DNA of 64,000 nt, taken from NCBI GenBank assembly GCA_005281725.1, contig SSBO01000003.1:9973882-10037881 (forward strand), in the 5' to 3' direction. Of this stretch, positions 52,801-64,000 are shown piece by piece. The DNA is from Wuchereria bancrofti (taxonomy: Eukaryota; Nematoda; Chromadorea; Rhabditida; Onchocercidae). Position numbers and translations under genes: made by a program. Every line of letters starts with the position of its first letter. Position 1 is the first letter of the stretch. The notes beneath the pieces are model-generated. The model did not search any database. It was not told the DNA's origin and worked only from the letters and a program-made list of their open reading frames with translations.

Positions 52801-55800
52801 TTCTTCTATATAAAAAATAAATAAATAAATAAACAAACAAACAAATATCCTCAAAACAATTTCATAGCAAAATTTCGTCTTCCTATCTATAACTTTTTTT
52901 TCTTAAAGTTAGTAAATTTTATAAAAAATGTAAAACTTCTTATATTTTTAAAGTATTAAAATTTTACTTACAATTATTTCATTTTCCATTGTTGGTCGAA
53001 GATAAATGTTACTCTTCCATACATTACCTTCTTTTACCTATAAAAAATAACATAAAAAAAAATATGAATACAAATTGATATTATCAATTTTATAAAATCA
53101 AAAATTGATACATATATATGTGAAAATTAATATTTCATCAAAGAAAAAAAAGTTTTTTCACTTAAAATTCGAGTTTCAATAAGGTATGTATGACATAAAA
53201 CATATTTAATCAAATAATTAAATTCAAGATATTATTTTATATTATTTCACGTTTATTACAGGATTAAAATAAAATTAAATTAGAAGAACTGTAATACAAA
53301 TAATTCATATTATAATAGTAATTCATATAATTTCACATGTATTGCATGATTAAAATAGAATTAAATTGTTGCTTAAAATTCATAATATATTATCCTGTCA
53401 CGTTAATCATATGTGTTACGTGATTAACGTGAACGTGACTAACTTTTTGTATAACTTACTTGCAATGCTAGGCGTGCATCTTGTATTTTTTTGCTTTCTT
53501 CACTATGCCATACATTAATTTCTCCTTCATAATCATTAAATTTTTCAGCTGATGCATGCAATTTAATTTCTTGCAATTTTTCATTTCGATATTCAAAAAT
53601 TGCTCCATTATTATTCAAATTTAATTCACCAACAATCGATGGTTGTTGATTATTCTGAAAATTTTCATTTTAAATTTTTTGCAACAACAAAAAAGAGAAA
53701 AATGCAATTTCTTTTCTTTTTCCTTTTTGTCAGTAATTTAATCTATTAAATCATTAATTAATTAATTAATTAATTAATATGAAAATTTAAGCACAAAAAA
53801 TTTTTGTTAGAAAATGATATTAACTTCAGAATTTTGAAGTTTAACATTGTAAAAAAAACAAAAAATTGGATAATAAAAATGTCTGAAAAGCTTTTTCAAA
53901 AAGGCAATTTTTAATATAATTGTCAAGTTCTAGTTTTTTTTAATTAGAAAAAATAAATGAAATAAATAAATCATTTGTTATCAAATAAATTTTGTCACCA
54001 AATAAAGAAAAAAAATTTATTTATTATTAATTAAAGCTTTGAAATATTTAAATAAAGAGAGAAAGAGTGAGCAGAGGAAAAGATAAATTATACCTCATAA
54101 AATCCAACTTTATAATGATTATCATTTATCTTATCAATTCGTGCTTTCAGCATTGAATTTGGTGATTTCAATTGAATTTCCGTAAATTTAATTGCATCTG
54201 TTCTTGTCTCTAATGAATACTCAACCGGTTGATGTTGTAAATTTCTGGTTTCCAAACCGAAAATCGCACGGACAGGAATTGTAGCATTTCCGATTACACT
54301 TCGATCAATTTTAGTCCATAAACGAGTATTGAGATTGCTAACAAGAAAAAAAAAAATAGTAGAATTTGTTAGCTGTATTTATAAGTTAGCAAATTAAAAA
54401 TTTAATTCTCTTTTCTTTTTTCAAGTTTTCCAAAACTGAAATTGAATTTCATTTAATAAGGAAAAAAAACTAAAAATTAAAATTAACTTTCACTCGGTAA
54501 ATATTAGATTGAAATTTCTAAAATATGAAATTGCATTTGAATTTGTTTTTCTGTATTTTTTTTAAAATGAATTTTATAAATTCTCTTTTTTGCAAAAACC
54601 ATAAAATTAGGTTATGAAAGATGATTTTAGTGTGAAAATAAAAAAAACGAATACATTTTATAGTGTAGTAGTAAAAAAATAATTAGAAAAAGGATAAGTT
54701 TAATTATAGCTAAATTATAGTAAAACTTAACTTATAGTAAAATTATAATTAAATAAAATGTATATTAATTAGAAATAATTATTTCCATAATTACTTGTAT
54801 ATATTATTTGCAAAAGAAAAAAACAAAAAGTTAACATTTTTTATATACTTATTAATTAAAACAATTTATGATAAATACTTTTATAATATTTTGATAATTA
54901 AATTAATTTATAATAAATACTTTTTTACAACATTTTATAATAAATGCATAAAAGGAATAAATTTTGTTTACAATAATTCTATTTTACAAAATATCATTCA
55001 ACAAACAATTATTTTCTTTATTAATAATAAAAAATGAGGAAAAAAAATAAATGATATCCATTGAATACTTTAAAGTAATCCTTTTTTGTTATCTTTGTTT
55101 TTTGAAAGAAAAAAAAATTTTATTTTTTTAAATCATTTCTAAAATTACAAGTTATTAGTATCTTTTAAGATGATTTACGAGTACAATTTAATTATTTGAT
55201 AAAATGTTAAAAATGCAAAAATTTATTATGAATTTTAATTAAAACAGATCACATCCTTATTAACTTTTTTTCGTTTTTAAAATTTAAATTAATAGTTATG
55301 TTGCATTTAGTATTGAAATTTTTACAGCTGACAAATTTATTGTTTTAGATGATTAAAAATGATTTAAAAAATTAAGACAGAAACTCATTTTATTTTAATT
55401 TAAATTAAAAGATGTATTGCATATAGTGCTGAAATTTTTACACTTATTTATTTTAGATGATTAAAAATGATTGAAAAAATTCAAATAGAAACTAATTTTT
55501 TAAATTTATGTTAATATATTACATATTATATTGAAATTTTCACAATTGATAAATTTATTGTTTTCAGTGATTAAAAATGATAAAAAATTAAAATAGAAAC
55601 TCATTTTTTCAATTTAAGTTAAGAGACATATTGCATTATTATATCGAAATTTTTACAATTGATAAATTTATTGTTTTCAGTGATTAAAAATGATAAAATT
55701 AAAACAACCGTCTTCTTTTTTATTTTTTTTCATCTTTTTTTTTTTAAAAAATTATTTATTAAATGAATATATTTATTTATGTAAATAATTGCTTACCTTG

Positions 55801-58800
55801 CTCGATGAGTACTTTTTAACTCAATAACAAATCGAATATTATCATTAACACTTTTAACATTTCGTACAACAATTCGTTTCTTTTGTTCCGGTAGCACAAT
55901 AATACTTCGATGTAAATGAAATGAATTAGTAAACAATTTATCCGGTTGATCACTGTAGATAAACTAAAATATTTACTCCATTTCATTTTTTCAATATTTA
56001 TTTTAAAAAAAAGAAATATTATCTATCGGTATGCTAATTAATATCTTATCAGAATCGAACATTTTTGATATTAATTTAAAAAAAAAAGTCCTATCATGAA
56101 ATATATTTGTCGCTTTAGAAATTTTCCGTTTTCTTTTTTCGCCAAATTTCTGTAAACTGTTAAAAATTTTTGTTCGAATTACTTGGTATTTTTAATACAT
56201 TTTTTTTTTTGTGATAATTTTTTATAACTTTTTATAGAAATGAAATAAAATAATAAAAAGAAAATTGAATTTACATCAAAATATCTTATCAAAATTGAAT
56301 AATTCTTATATCTTATCAAATATATTATCACAACTGAACATTTTTGATATTTGTTAGAAAAAGTTTTAATATGCTAATATCACATTATTGAAATTAAATA
56401 TTTTTAGTAAATATTAAAAAATTTTACCAATTGATATGTTTAACACCTTATCAAAATTAAAAACATTCTTGCTCAATTTCATAAATTACTTTTGTTATTT
56501 ATTTACTTATTTTAATAAATTTAATAATTAAAAAAAGAGAAAAATTGAACAAACTTCTGTTTGTAAATCTAATCGATAATTATTTTTATCTTTTTCATCT
56601 TTTTTATAAATTATTTTTGCTTGCAATGGTGTCTTCAATGCTTGATCCGAAATACTTCCTTCCCACTGATAACCATCAATTGTCTTTTGATATGTCATTT
56701 CAGCTACAGTTGGCTGTCTTCTACCACCAACATTTGGTCTTTAATATTTATTATTGAAGAAAAAAAGAAAAGAAAAATTTAAAAATTTTTTCAAAAAATT
56801 AAATTATAATAAAAATTGAAAATTTATGAATATATTTTTATATACACATTCATAAATACAAATACATACTGTACTGATAAGGCATATTTATTTTTTGCTG
56901 GTCGAAGTATTGCAATATTTATCGTTCGTTTCGGTTGCATTACGGTTGAACGTAATGCGCGAAATGTTTCACCTTCACCTTCAATTTCATTTTCAATTCC
57001 ATAAGTCTAAAAAAAAATTCATTTTTAATTCCATAAACCTAATAAAATTTCATTTTAAATTTCATAAGCCTAAAAAATTTCATTTTTAATTCCATAAACC
57101 TAATAAAATTTTATTTTAAATTTCATAAGCTTAAAAAAATTTCATTTTAAATTTCATGAGCTTAAAAAAAATTTCATTTTTAATTGCATAAAATTTCAAT
57201 TCCATAAGTCTAAAAAATTTCATTTTAAATTTCATAAGCCTAAAAAAATTTCATTTTCAATTCCATAAGTCTAAAAAAAAGGAAGAAAGAAAACAGAAAA
57301 CAACGGTTTTTTAAGAAAAAAAAAAGGAAAAGTAGAATTAAATAGAAAAAATAAAATCAAATGATTAAAAAATGAGATTTTTTACCGAAAAAAAGTAGAA
57401 TTAAAAAAAAATGGAATTTTCGAAAAAAAGAGAAAGAATAAAATTATGTAAAAAAATAGAATTTTTTCAAAAAAAGCAAAAAAATGAAATTAAAAAGAAA
57501 TAAAATGAGTAAAAAAGAAATAGAATTTTTTCAAAAAAAAAAACAAATATGATAAAAATTGAAATTTTCATTAAATGAACAGGAAACTTTTCTTACTTAC
57601 CTTATTTTGTCCAAATGGATCAATTATTAATTTAGCAATTGTTTTTTGTTTATCACTAATTAAGCTATTTTCCAAATGCAACTCAAATGCTTCCGGTATT
57701 TCTGTTATCTGAATTGAAAATTTATTATTTGCAAAAAAAAAAAAAAACGAAAAATTATGTATCAATTAGTAAATAATAACAATGAAATTTCTTTGAAAAT
57801 TAGAAAAAAAATATTAAAAATGAAAAAAATTTTTAAAAATAATGAGAAATAATAACAATAAATAAAAAATAATAAATGAAACTAGCAAATAATAACAATG
57901 AAAAGAAAAAATATAAAAGTTAGTTTTTTTTGTTTTGTTTTTTCATTAATTAATAAATGTACTAAAATAAAAAAAAAATAATAATTTCAAAAAAAAATTT
58001 TATGATTTCTAACATTTAACCAAAAGAAAAAACCTTTGATTTTTATTTTTTGATTTTATCATTTTTTTTTTAAAAAGGTTTTTAAAATTAAATTTACCTG
58101 TATCTTTAGCAATTTATCATAATCACCGGTTTTAATATGTGCATAAATTCTTCCACCACTTTCATTTTCACTATGAATTTCGAATTCAGTAGGTCCTTTC
58201 CTTATTATTCTCACCTAAATGATAAATGATAAAGAAAATAAATGATATATATTAAATTTCACAGATTGTAAAATTTTCAAGAAAGAATTTTTGATATATT
58301 TAAATTGTAAATTTTTAAATTTGCTATAAGCATTAGTAAAATAACTTGTATTACTGTGAGGTATATAAACAAAATATTTTAAATGTGAGGTGAAAATTTT
58401 GTCATACAATAATAAATGAAGGTTGGAAATTAAAATAACTCATTACTATAAAATTTAATTAAAGTAGCCTCATTAATATAATTTAATTAAAATAATCTCA
58501 TTAGTATGATTTAATTAAAATAGCCTCATTAATATAATTTAACTGAAATAACCTCAGTAGTACAATTTAATTAAAATGATGTCATTAATATAATTCAGTT
58601 CCTAATTCTTTTCAGCAAATCGATATGTAAACAATTAATTAATTACAAATTTAATTAGAATCAGTTATTAAATAGCACAACATTGAATATATTTTTAGCG
58701 GATCTTTATATAAAAAATTAATCAATCATAAATTTCATAAATTCCGCTCAAAAAAAAAAATGAAAATTAAAATCACAACAAGTACTCAAAAATCATAATC

Positions 58801-61800
58801 CAAGTTAAATTAAAAGCAAAAAATCATAATAAAAAAAAAAAAATAAAATACAAAAAAATTAATAACAACTACAAAAATAAGTTAAAAAGGAAAAAAATAT
58901 CTCTTGAAAAAATGAATACAATAAATTGAAAATTAAAATTTAAAGAAATTTAACAACTTATAAACAAAATTCCTAGAATGAACTAATCAAACAACAAAAT
59001 TTTGAATATTTTTAATGACAAATGCTAATAAACAAAAAAACTGAAACAAGAATTCTTTTTTTTTAATAGATTTTATTATTTTTAAACTTTGAAATTTCAA
59101 AGAATTTTTTTCTTTTAATAAAGAAAAATAGTATTTTTAAATTTTAAAAATTTAATTATTTAAAAAGTTACCTGTGGATTAATCAAATGTGTTGGTGTTT
59201 GCAATTTTACAATGCCTCTATTATTATTTACATCCAATTCCAAATTATATATAATTCCAGCACGACGTAACATAGCATTTGCATTATACTTCGATGCTTG
59301 CTAAAATATATTATTTTCTCATCCTTATGTTTTTTTTTTTTGAAAAAATTTAATTTAATTTAAAAACTTACACGTTATATCTAGAAATTAATTTGTATTC
59401 AAATAATTTATATACGTGAAATACAGTTTTAGAAATATAATTATACGTGTGTATCCTACGTTGCACATATATTTTAAAATAAATAATTAAGTTCAAAAAA
59501 AATATATATGTAAATAAAAGATAAAAATATGGATTAAAATTACATTATCAATATTGAATTTGATCTTTCCTTCGTTATTCATCAAATATCCTAATTTTAT
59601 CAAATAACCTATATCAGTATTTTGAGCTGATAACATTTCATATCCTTTAATTACATATTGTTTGTTTATATTAGTTTCTGCATCACAATTCCAAAATGTT
59701 TGACCTTTATTACAATCGAACATAATCTAAAATACATTTCTTAAAAAAAAAAAAAAAAAAACGAATTATGAATTAATTAATAAAAACAATTAAATGTATG
59801 TTTCAATATTTCTTTAAAATATATGATATTACTTTTTTGAAAATTTTTACTAAATATCAAATACAATTTAATTAGAATTTGATCATTGAATAAAATATCT
59901 ATTAATATTTCAACTAAGCAAAAAATTTAATTACATTTATTTGATTAAAAAAATATTCCATAAAGATAGATAATGTTATTTTTGAAAGTTTAAACTATGC
60001 AATCAAATTTAGCTTAATCAGAATTTAATTGTTTGAATAAAATGCTTCAACTATGCTAAAATGTAATTCATTTATTAAATTTTAATAAAATTGTTAATAT
60101 TGAGTTTAAAAAACACACACAGTCACAAATTTTTCATTAATAATGTTTTGATTCATTAATTCATCATTTTTTTTTAATTTATTAATTTTATTAAAATTTA
60201 AAAAAAAAAAACAAGAAAAAACTCGTTTTTACTTTGGCAAATTGAATTATTTCAAAATTTGTTGATGCGCTAATGTCTATTTTAACTTGTCGATGACGAT
60301 AAATTGTTGACAAATCCATATTTATCTCTTTTTCATTATATTTCAAATATTTATTCAACATCCTTTCTCCATTTATATGATTGTATCCTATTTTATGCTT
60401 CAATACTATTCCATTTCCCTTAAAAATTAATTTTTTTTTTTGCATTTTCAAACAAAAATTTTATTATTTTCGAAAAAAAAGAAAGAATAAATAATTTATT
60501 GAAAATTTTAAACTAACAAATAAAAAATTTTATTTTCAAAAAAAGGAAAACAATTAAAGAAAAATTATATCAAAATTTTTAAACAAATAATTTATTTAAA
60601 AATAATTATTTTTTAAGTTTCAAACATTTTGTTTTTATAAATTTGTCTGCAATTAATTTTAATTTTACAATTGTATTTCATTTACAATAATATTTTTTAA
60701 TAGCAATTATGCTTTTTTTTTCTTTGACTAATAATTTTTATCAAATTTGTAAATAATTTCAATCCATCTTCATTAGAAAAAAATATTTTTAGTAACTTTT
60801 TTTTCCTTAAAAATTGTTAGCTTTAAAAAGAGAGAAAAAATTTTTACGATAAGATCAGTGATAGCACTAATCGATGTAATATCATTTTTAATTTCATTTG
60901 TTAAATTTAATATTTTTCCAGCATTGATAAGCATAAAAATTGTTTTTGCATTTCGTATTGTAATAATTTTTTCCACTTCTAATTGTTGCTCAAAGTTTAT
61001 TCCAATCTGTAAAAAAAAAAAGATTATTTAATTCTTTTCTTAAACTTTCATAATTGATAAATTTTAATGAAAAAAAAAGGAAATTTGTAATAAGGTGAAA
61101 TATGCAATAATAAAGAAAAAAGAAAAAAAATAAAGAAAAGAAAAAAACAGTAAACTAATTATCTTTTACTTATTTTATTATTTATTATCTTTTTTTTGAA
61201 ATTATTAAAAAAATAAAAAGGATTTCATTAATATATTTTTCTTTTTTTTATTTTTAGAAATTAACTTTTTATAAAATTAAGTAAAAAATCAAAAAAATTA
61301 AAAAATAACTTGAGGTGTTGTAAATTTACTAGCATAAATATAAGCTCTGCTATTTTCATCATGCATTATTTTACGCCAATAACTCTCAACACCATAACGT
61401 TTATCATTTATTTCAAATAATCCTTCAATATTTGCCTGAAAAAAAATAAACAAACAAAAAATAAACAAGTAAACAAACAAACAAAAATAAAAGTACAAAA
61501 AATAAAATTTTTAGTAATTTTAATAGTTGTTATTAGCAACAAAAATGATTACATTGCATTACTTTTAAACATTAATCAATTAAGAAATCAATTTTTTAAA
61601 AAAAAATCACTTTATCATTGATAAAATGATAATATTCATTTGTATCATATAATCCAGAATTAAAACAGCTCATCTCATATAAAACAATCAAATTAAATTT
61701 AAAACACTTAGATTAAATTAATTAAATTAAAATTACTTGGTCAGTTCGATAGAAAAAAGCTCCTTTTGTTTTAATTGATCGTCGCTGCAATGGTTTATCA

Positions 61801-63798
61801 GTATTTAAATGACTCGCAATTTCAAATAAATCCCAACGAAATGATGTCGCATTGAGTGTCATTGAAATAGTTCGAATATGATTTTTATCCAAATCACTAA
61901 ATATAATAATATTTTTATCAATTAAAGAAATTAAAGATAATAATTTTCTTGAAATAGTTCGAATATGATTTTTATCCAAATCACTAATAATTTTTCATTT
62001 TCAACAATTTTAACTGATATTTGATTTTTTTTTCTTCTTAAAATAAATGATATTTGATTTCTTTTTTAAATAAAATGACATTTGATTTTTCTTTTTTTTA
62101 AAACGAAGAAAAAATGAAATCTTTAAAGATTACACAAACAGAAAAGCTATATAATTAGAAATAGTAATAATAATAAGTAATAGTTAAATATTACAATAAA
62201 CAATAAAATAAACAAAATAATTCATTTTCAAAAATTTTAAAAATTAACCATTTAAAAGTCATTTTATCATATTGATGATCATATTGTAATTTCAAATTAA
62301 TATCATCATCCGATTCGAATTTTATCGTATAAACTGAACCATATGTATGCTTTAACTGATTATATTCCATTGCCATTTTGTGTGACTGCTAGAAATAAGT
62401 TTAATTGATTTGAATTATAATTAATTTAACAAATTTAGCTAATTAATTGAGCATATCAAAATTTTTATTTAATATCTAACAAATTTCTCAAATTTTTGCT
62501 TATTTCTTTAATTAACTTTTAAAGTGTTAAAAAAAAGATATTCTGCCACGTTGTCTTCTTCAATTGTTTTCCTTTCCTTCTTTTTTTCTAAAAAATTCAA
62601 AATTTAAGACTATTCTAGCAATCTATTATCACATTATCATTATTATGTCACAACAAAAAAAAAAAATAAAAAATTATTTTAGTAATCTAAAAAGCAATGA
62701 TTATTTCAATAATCTATTATCATATTATCATTACTATTTTACTTTGAATATACTAAGATATATATTTGATTTTTAGTCAAATTTCTCGGAGTAAATATTA
62801 AAAGTAAGTTTTTGTTAACAAAATTTTCTTTGGAAAATCAAATAAGTTTTTTTTTTGCTAACAAGATTATTTTAGTAGCAATTTTTATCACATTATCATA
62901 TATTATCAATGATTCAATGACTTCGTTTTTTTTATCATTCTAATCATAAAATGAAAAATTGTTTAAAAGAAAATAAATAATTAAGCATACCTGTTGATAA
63001 ATCCAATTAAATTCTCCTCGATATTGTTGATTAGGAAGATTAAATTTTTTTGGTAGAATAATATTACCTGTACCAAAATGATTTCCATCTTTTCGTATCG
63101 TAGCAAGCGCTGTTATACTATTCATTGATGGTTGTAGCTCACCTGTCTAAAATCAAAGAAAAAAAAATTATTTAAAATTAATTAATATTTTTATATTAAT
63201 TAATCAATATATTTTTTTTTTTTGATCACTTACCATTTGATAGTTAATTTTTGGTTCAAATTTCTCGGTGTAAATGTTAAAATTAATTTTTTGTTGATTG
63301 CCAAATTGGCCAACAAGATTAATTGTTAAATCATAGATTGTTTGACCACCTTGTTTTGCATGCCATTGTATGCTGTAAAAATAATATTAATTTTAAATTA
63401 TATAAGAAATAAAATTAAATGTAAATAATTTGAAATAATATAAGACAAAATCAAATGTAAATAATTTACAAATAAATTGTACCATTAAATATTTAGAAAA
63501 TAAATATATGTGTATAAAAATATAAAATTAATTTTAAATAATGCAAAATCAAATTAAATGTAAATAATTTGTAAATAAAATATAATTTTAAATGTTTAGC
63601 AATAAATATACTGTAGAAAATTAAATTTGGATTTTCAAAAATATAAACTTAAATTTTTATTTTAAATAATAAATATAGTATATTTATTTATTTTACTTAC
63701 TTGTAATTATCATAATTATATTTGATATGCTTTCTTATATTTAATGGATCATTTAGTCCGGCAATATTAACTGTTGATTCAATGGTATACTCATTTTC
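40833..63798 (-). CDS. Large lipid transfer protein (apolipophorin/apoB/vitellogenin superfamily), C-terminal part
   Basis: Thirty-seven exons with consistent phases encode about 1,794 residues; the 5' end, with the expected lipoprotein N-terminal domain, lies beyond 64 kb. Exons: 63701-63798, 63234-63372, 62991-63146, 62249-62388, 61737-61896, 61310-61435, 60848-61006, 60233-60418, 59544-59726, 59172-59300, 58098-58214, 57601-57708, 56870-57006, 56555-56738, 55797-55963, 54094-54337, 53460-53654, 52972-53037, 52645-52805, 51624-51735, 51079-51225, 50522-50597, 50156-50331, 49378-49566, 48767-48916, 48583-48667, 48122-48330, 47340-47609, 46710-46850, 46029-46155, 44989-45145, 43850-44056, 43516-43606, 43084-43147, 42260-42384, 41390-41527, 40833-40898. 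The first two thirds have the beta-rich, low-complexity look of lipid-cavity sheets. A helical segment (49.4-52.8 kb) precedes a VWD domain (FDGRVFAFHHARCEYLLASD; SGRMHGRSNGLLGLND followed by NEPSNDY), then Cys-rich C8-like exons and a tail. Likely a secreted lipid carrier; family clear, subfamily not. Confidence 0.85.
42421..42714. repeat. AAT trinucleotide tract in intron
   Basis: About 290 bp of ATA/AAT repeats with interruptions (AACAAT, AGCAAT) in the intron between exons 43084-43147 and 42260-42384 of the lipid transfer gene. The minus-strand Leu/Ile/Tyr reading frame over it is repeat-driven. Confidence 0.85.
44200..44740. repeat. Degenerate tandem repeat of about 40 bp in intron
   Basis: Units begin with TTCATTATCAAAATTT and continue with a TAGAATATAAATTAAGAGATA-like end; six or more diverged copies, with length variation from T-runs. 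It lies in the intron between exons 44989-45145 and 43850-44056. Confidence 0.65.
45242..45242. other. Single ambiguous base in intron
   Basis: An N with no identical flanking duplication, unlike the other gaps. A diverged relative of its flank (ATGAATACAAAAT... TTTTTCATTTTTCAT) lies near 45420-45460, so a repeat-induced consensus ambiguity is likely. Confidence 0.6.
46192..46650. repeat. Tandem repeat of about 120-130 bp in intron
   Basis: The motif AAATATTCATC (or AAATGTTTATC) recurs near 46291, 46411 and 46541, each followed by ATAATTT, an ATCTCAAATATTTTATTTAT block, a TTCATAAAATTTATT block and a GA-rich stretch. It lies between exons 46710-46850 and 46029-46155. Confidence 0.75.
48885..49240 (-). 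repeat. Tandem array of exon start plus 3' splice site, about 56-59 bp unit
   Basis: The 5' edge of exon 48767-48916 and its acceptor are repeated upstream about five times. Anchor strings GTGATAAGCGCT, GTGATAAAAGCT, GATAATAAACGCT, GTGATAAACGCT and GTGATGAACGCT lie near 48907, 48963, 49046, 49104 and 49163. On the minus strand the copy at about 49104 still has an intact AAATTTCAG acceptor followed by exon-like sequence. The genuine acceptor is taken to be the last one (48917-48919), which keeps the frame with exon 49378-49566. Confidence 0.8.
50644..51020. other. Gap-flanking duplication in intron, probable assembly artefact
   Basis: Bases 50644-50831 and 50833-51020 are essentially identical, with one N at 50832. 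It sits in the intron between exons 51079-51225 and 50522-50597 and does not affect coding sequence. Confidence 0.85.
52250..52640. repeat. 62 bp tandem repeat in intron
   Basis: CTTTGAATTTGACAAG recurs at 52361, 52423, 52485 and 52547, with a fifth CTTTGAATTTAA at 52609: an exact 62 bp period with little divergence, so recent. It directly follows the donor of exon 52645-52805. Confidence 0.9.
53399..53431. repeat. Perfect 11 bp inverted repeat
   Basis: CACGTTAATCA (53399-53409) and TGATTAACGTG (53421-53431) flank an 11-base loop that itself ends in TTACG. It lies about 30 bp downstream of the donor of exon 53460-53654. It could form a hairpin in the pre-mRNA or be a palindromic protein site; no known function is assigned. 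Confidence 0.7.
55240..55700. repeat. Tandem repeat of about 110 bp in intron
   Basis: Four diverged units each end in ATTTATTGTTTTCAGTGATTAAAAATGAT or a close variant (near 55345, 55455, 55567 and 55680), preceded by GAAATTTTTACAATTGA. It lies between exons 55797-55963 and 54094-54337. The TTTTCAG strings are on the opposite strand to the gene. Confidence 0.75.
57001..57280 (-). repeat. Tandem array of exon start plus 3' splice site, about 32 bp unit
   Basis: The acceptor and first bases of exon 56870-57006 (minus strand TTTTTTTAG then ACTTATGGAATTGAAAATG) are repeated upstream eight or nine times as ATAAGCCTAAAAAATTTCAT-like units. Many copies keep a poly-T followed by AG and a GCTTATGAAATT or GTTTATGGAATT start, so potential acceptors are stacked. 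The acceptor nearest the exon is used in the model because it restores the frame. Confidence 0.8.
58436..58600. repeat. 28 bp tandem repeat in intron
   Basis: CTCATTAATATAATTTAATTAAAAT-type units start at about 58441, 58471, 58499, 58527, 58555 and 58583, mostly 28 bp apart. It is in the intron between exons 59172-59300 and 58098-58214. Confidence 0.8.
61864..61987 (-). repeat. Duplicated 3' splice site and exon start
   Basis: Bases 61864-61900 (start of exon 61737-61896 with its acceptor) and 61951-61987 are identical over 37 bp, 87 bp apart. The upstream copy keeps ATTATTAG followed by TGATTTGGATAAAAATC, so it is a potential alternative acceptor. After the 37 bp it diverges from the exon, so splicing there would need read-through in frame. 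Confidence 0.85.
62770..62870 (-). pseudogene. Exon relic in intron (decayed copy of exon 63234-63372)
   Basis: Plus-strand TCAAATTTCTCGGAGTAAAT near 62778 matches TCAAATTTCTCGGTGTAAAT in the exon (near 63259). Similarity continues for about 40 bases and again at CTAACAAGATTA near 62858 versus CCAACAAGATTA. The copy is interrupted by stops and T-runs and lies in the next intron downstream, so it is not coding. Confidence 0.6.
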
Positions 63799-64000
63799 CT
63801 GTAAATAATACAAACTATTTTATCATTTCTAATTTAATTTTTAGTTTAGATTTTAGCAATTAATTTGAATAAATCTTAACTAATATAAAAATTTTTAAAT
63901 GAAAAAGCTTATTGTAGAATACATAATTTCTAGAAATATTTAAATTAATCAATTTGATAATTTTTTTAAACCTAAAAAAATGATAAGTTAAATAATTTTG

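Noticed and set aside
1..64000. tRNA, rRNA, CRISPR, transposase or viral genes
   Set aside because: No cloverleaf-like GC-rich segments, spacer-repeat arrays or recognisable transposase, integrase or viral motifs were seen in either strand by eye.

Overview
The window looks like nuclear DNA from a nematode. It is extremely AT-rich, with long A/T homopolymers. Its genes are split into many short exons, mostly with GTAAG-type donors and TTTCAG-type acceptors, and the SRSF2 homologue closely resembles nematode RSP-4. A spirurid or filarial species is plausible but is an inference. I rebuilt exons by hand from splice signals, reading phase and family similarity. No bacterial operons, CRISPR arrays, rRNA or tRNA genes, or transposon-sized ORFs were recognised.

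Layout. (1) 0.2-11.8 kb, minus strand: the 5' end of an unidentified gene, two coding exons separated by an 11.1 kb intron, running off the left edge. (2) 11.8-19.4 kb: gene-poor AT-rich DNA with a sequencing gap. (3) 19.4-32.1 kb, minus: a gene of about 34 exons for an SHPRH-type SNF2 ATPase/RING E3 ligase. (4) 32.2-33.1 kb, minus: a single-exon RCCD1-like RCC1-repeat gene. It ends 60 bp upstream of the likely SHPRH start, so the two may form an operon. (5) 33.3-34.0 kb: a minisatellite in the divergent intergenic region. (6) 34.4-36.2 kb, plus: NUDT9-type ADP-ribose pyrophosphatase. (7) 36.9-39.1 kb, plus: SRSF2/RSP-4-type splicing factor, with a GC-rich candidate alternative 3' exon inside its second intron. 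(8) 40.8-63.8 kb, minus: the 3' 37 exons (about 1,794 codons) of a large lipid transfer protein (apolipophorin/apoB/vitellogenin superfamily) ending in a VWD domain and a cysteine-bearing tail; its 5' part lies past 64 kb.

The genes are mostly functionally unrelated. The exception is the SHPRH-RCCD1 pair, both chromatin-linked. The most unusual feature is in the introns of the lipid transfer gene. Many carry their own tandem repeat with a private period (about 28 to 125 bp), and in three places the repeated unit includes the 3' splice site and the first bases of the exon, so decoy acceptors are stacked upstream of the real one. Three assembly gaps (3283, 17861-17870, 50832) are flanked by near-identical copies, which look like unmerged contig ends and not real duplications.
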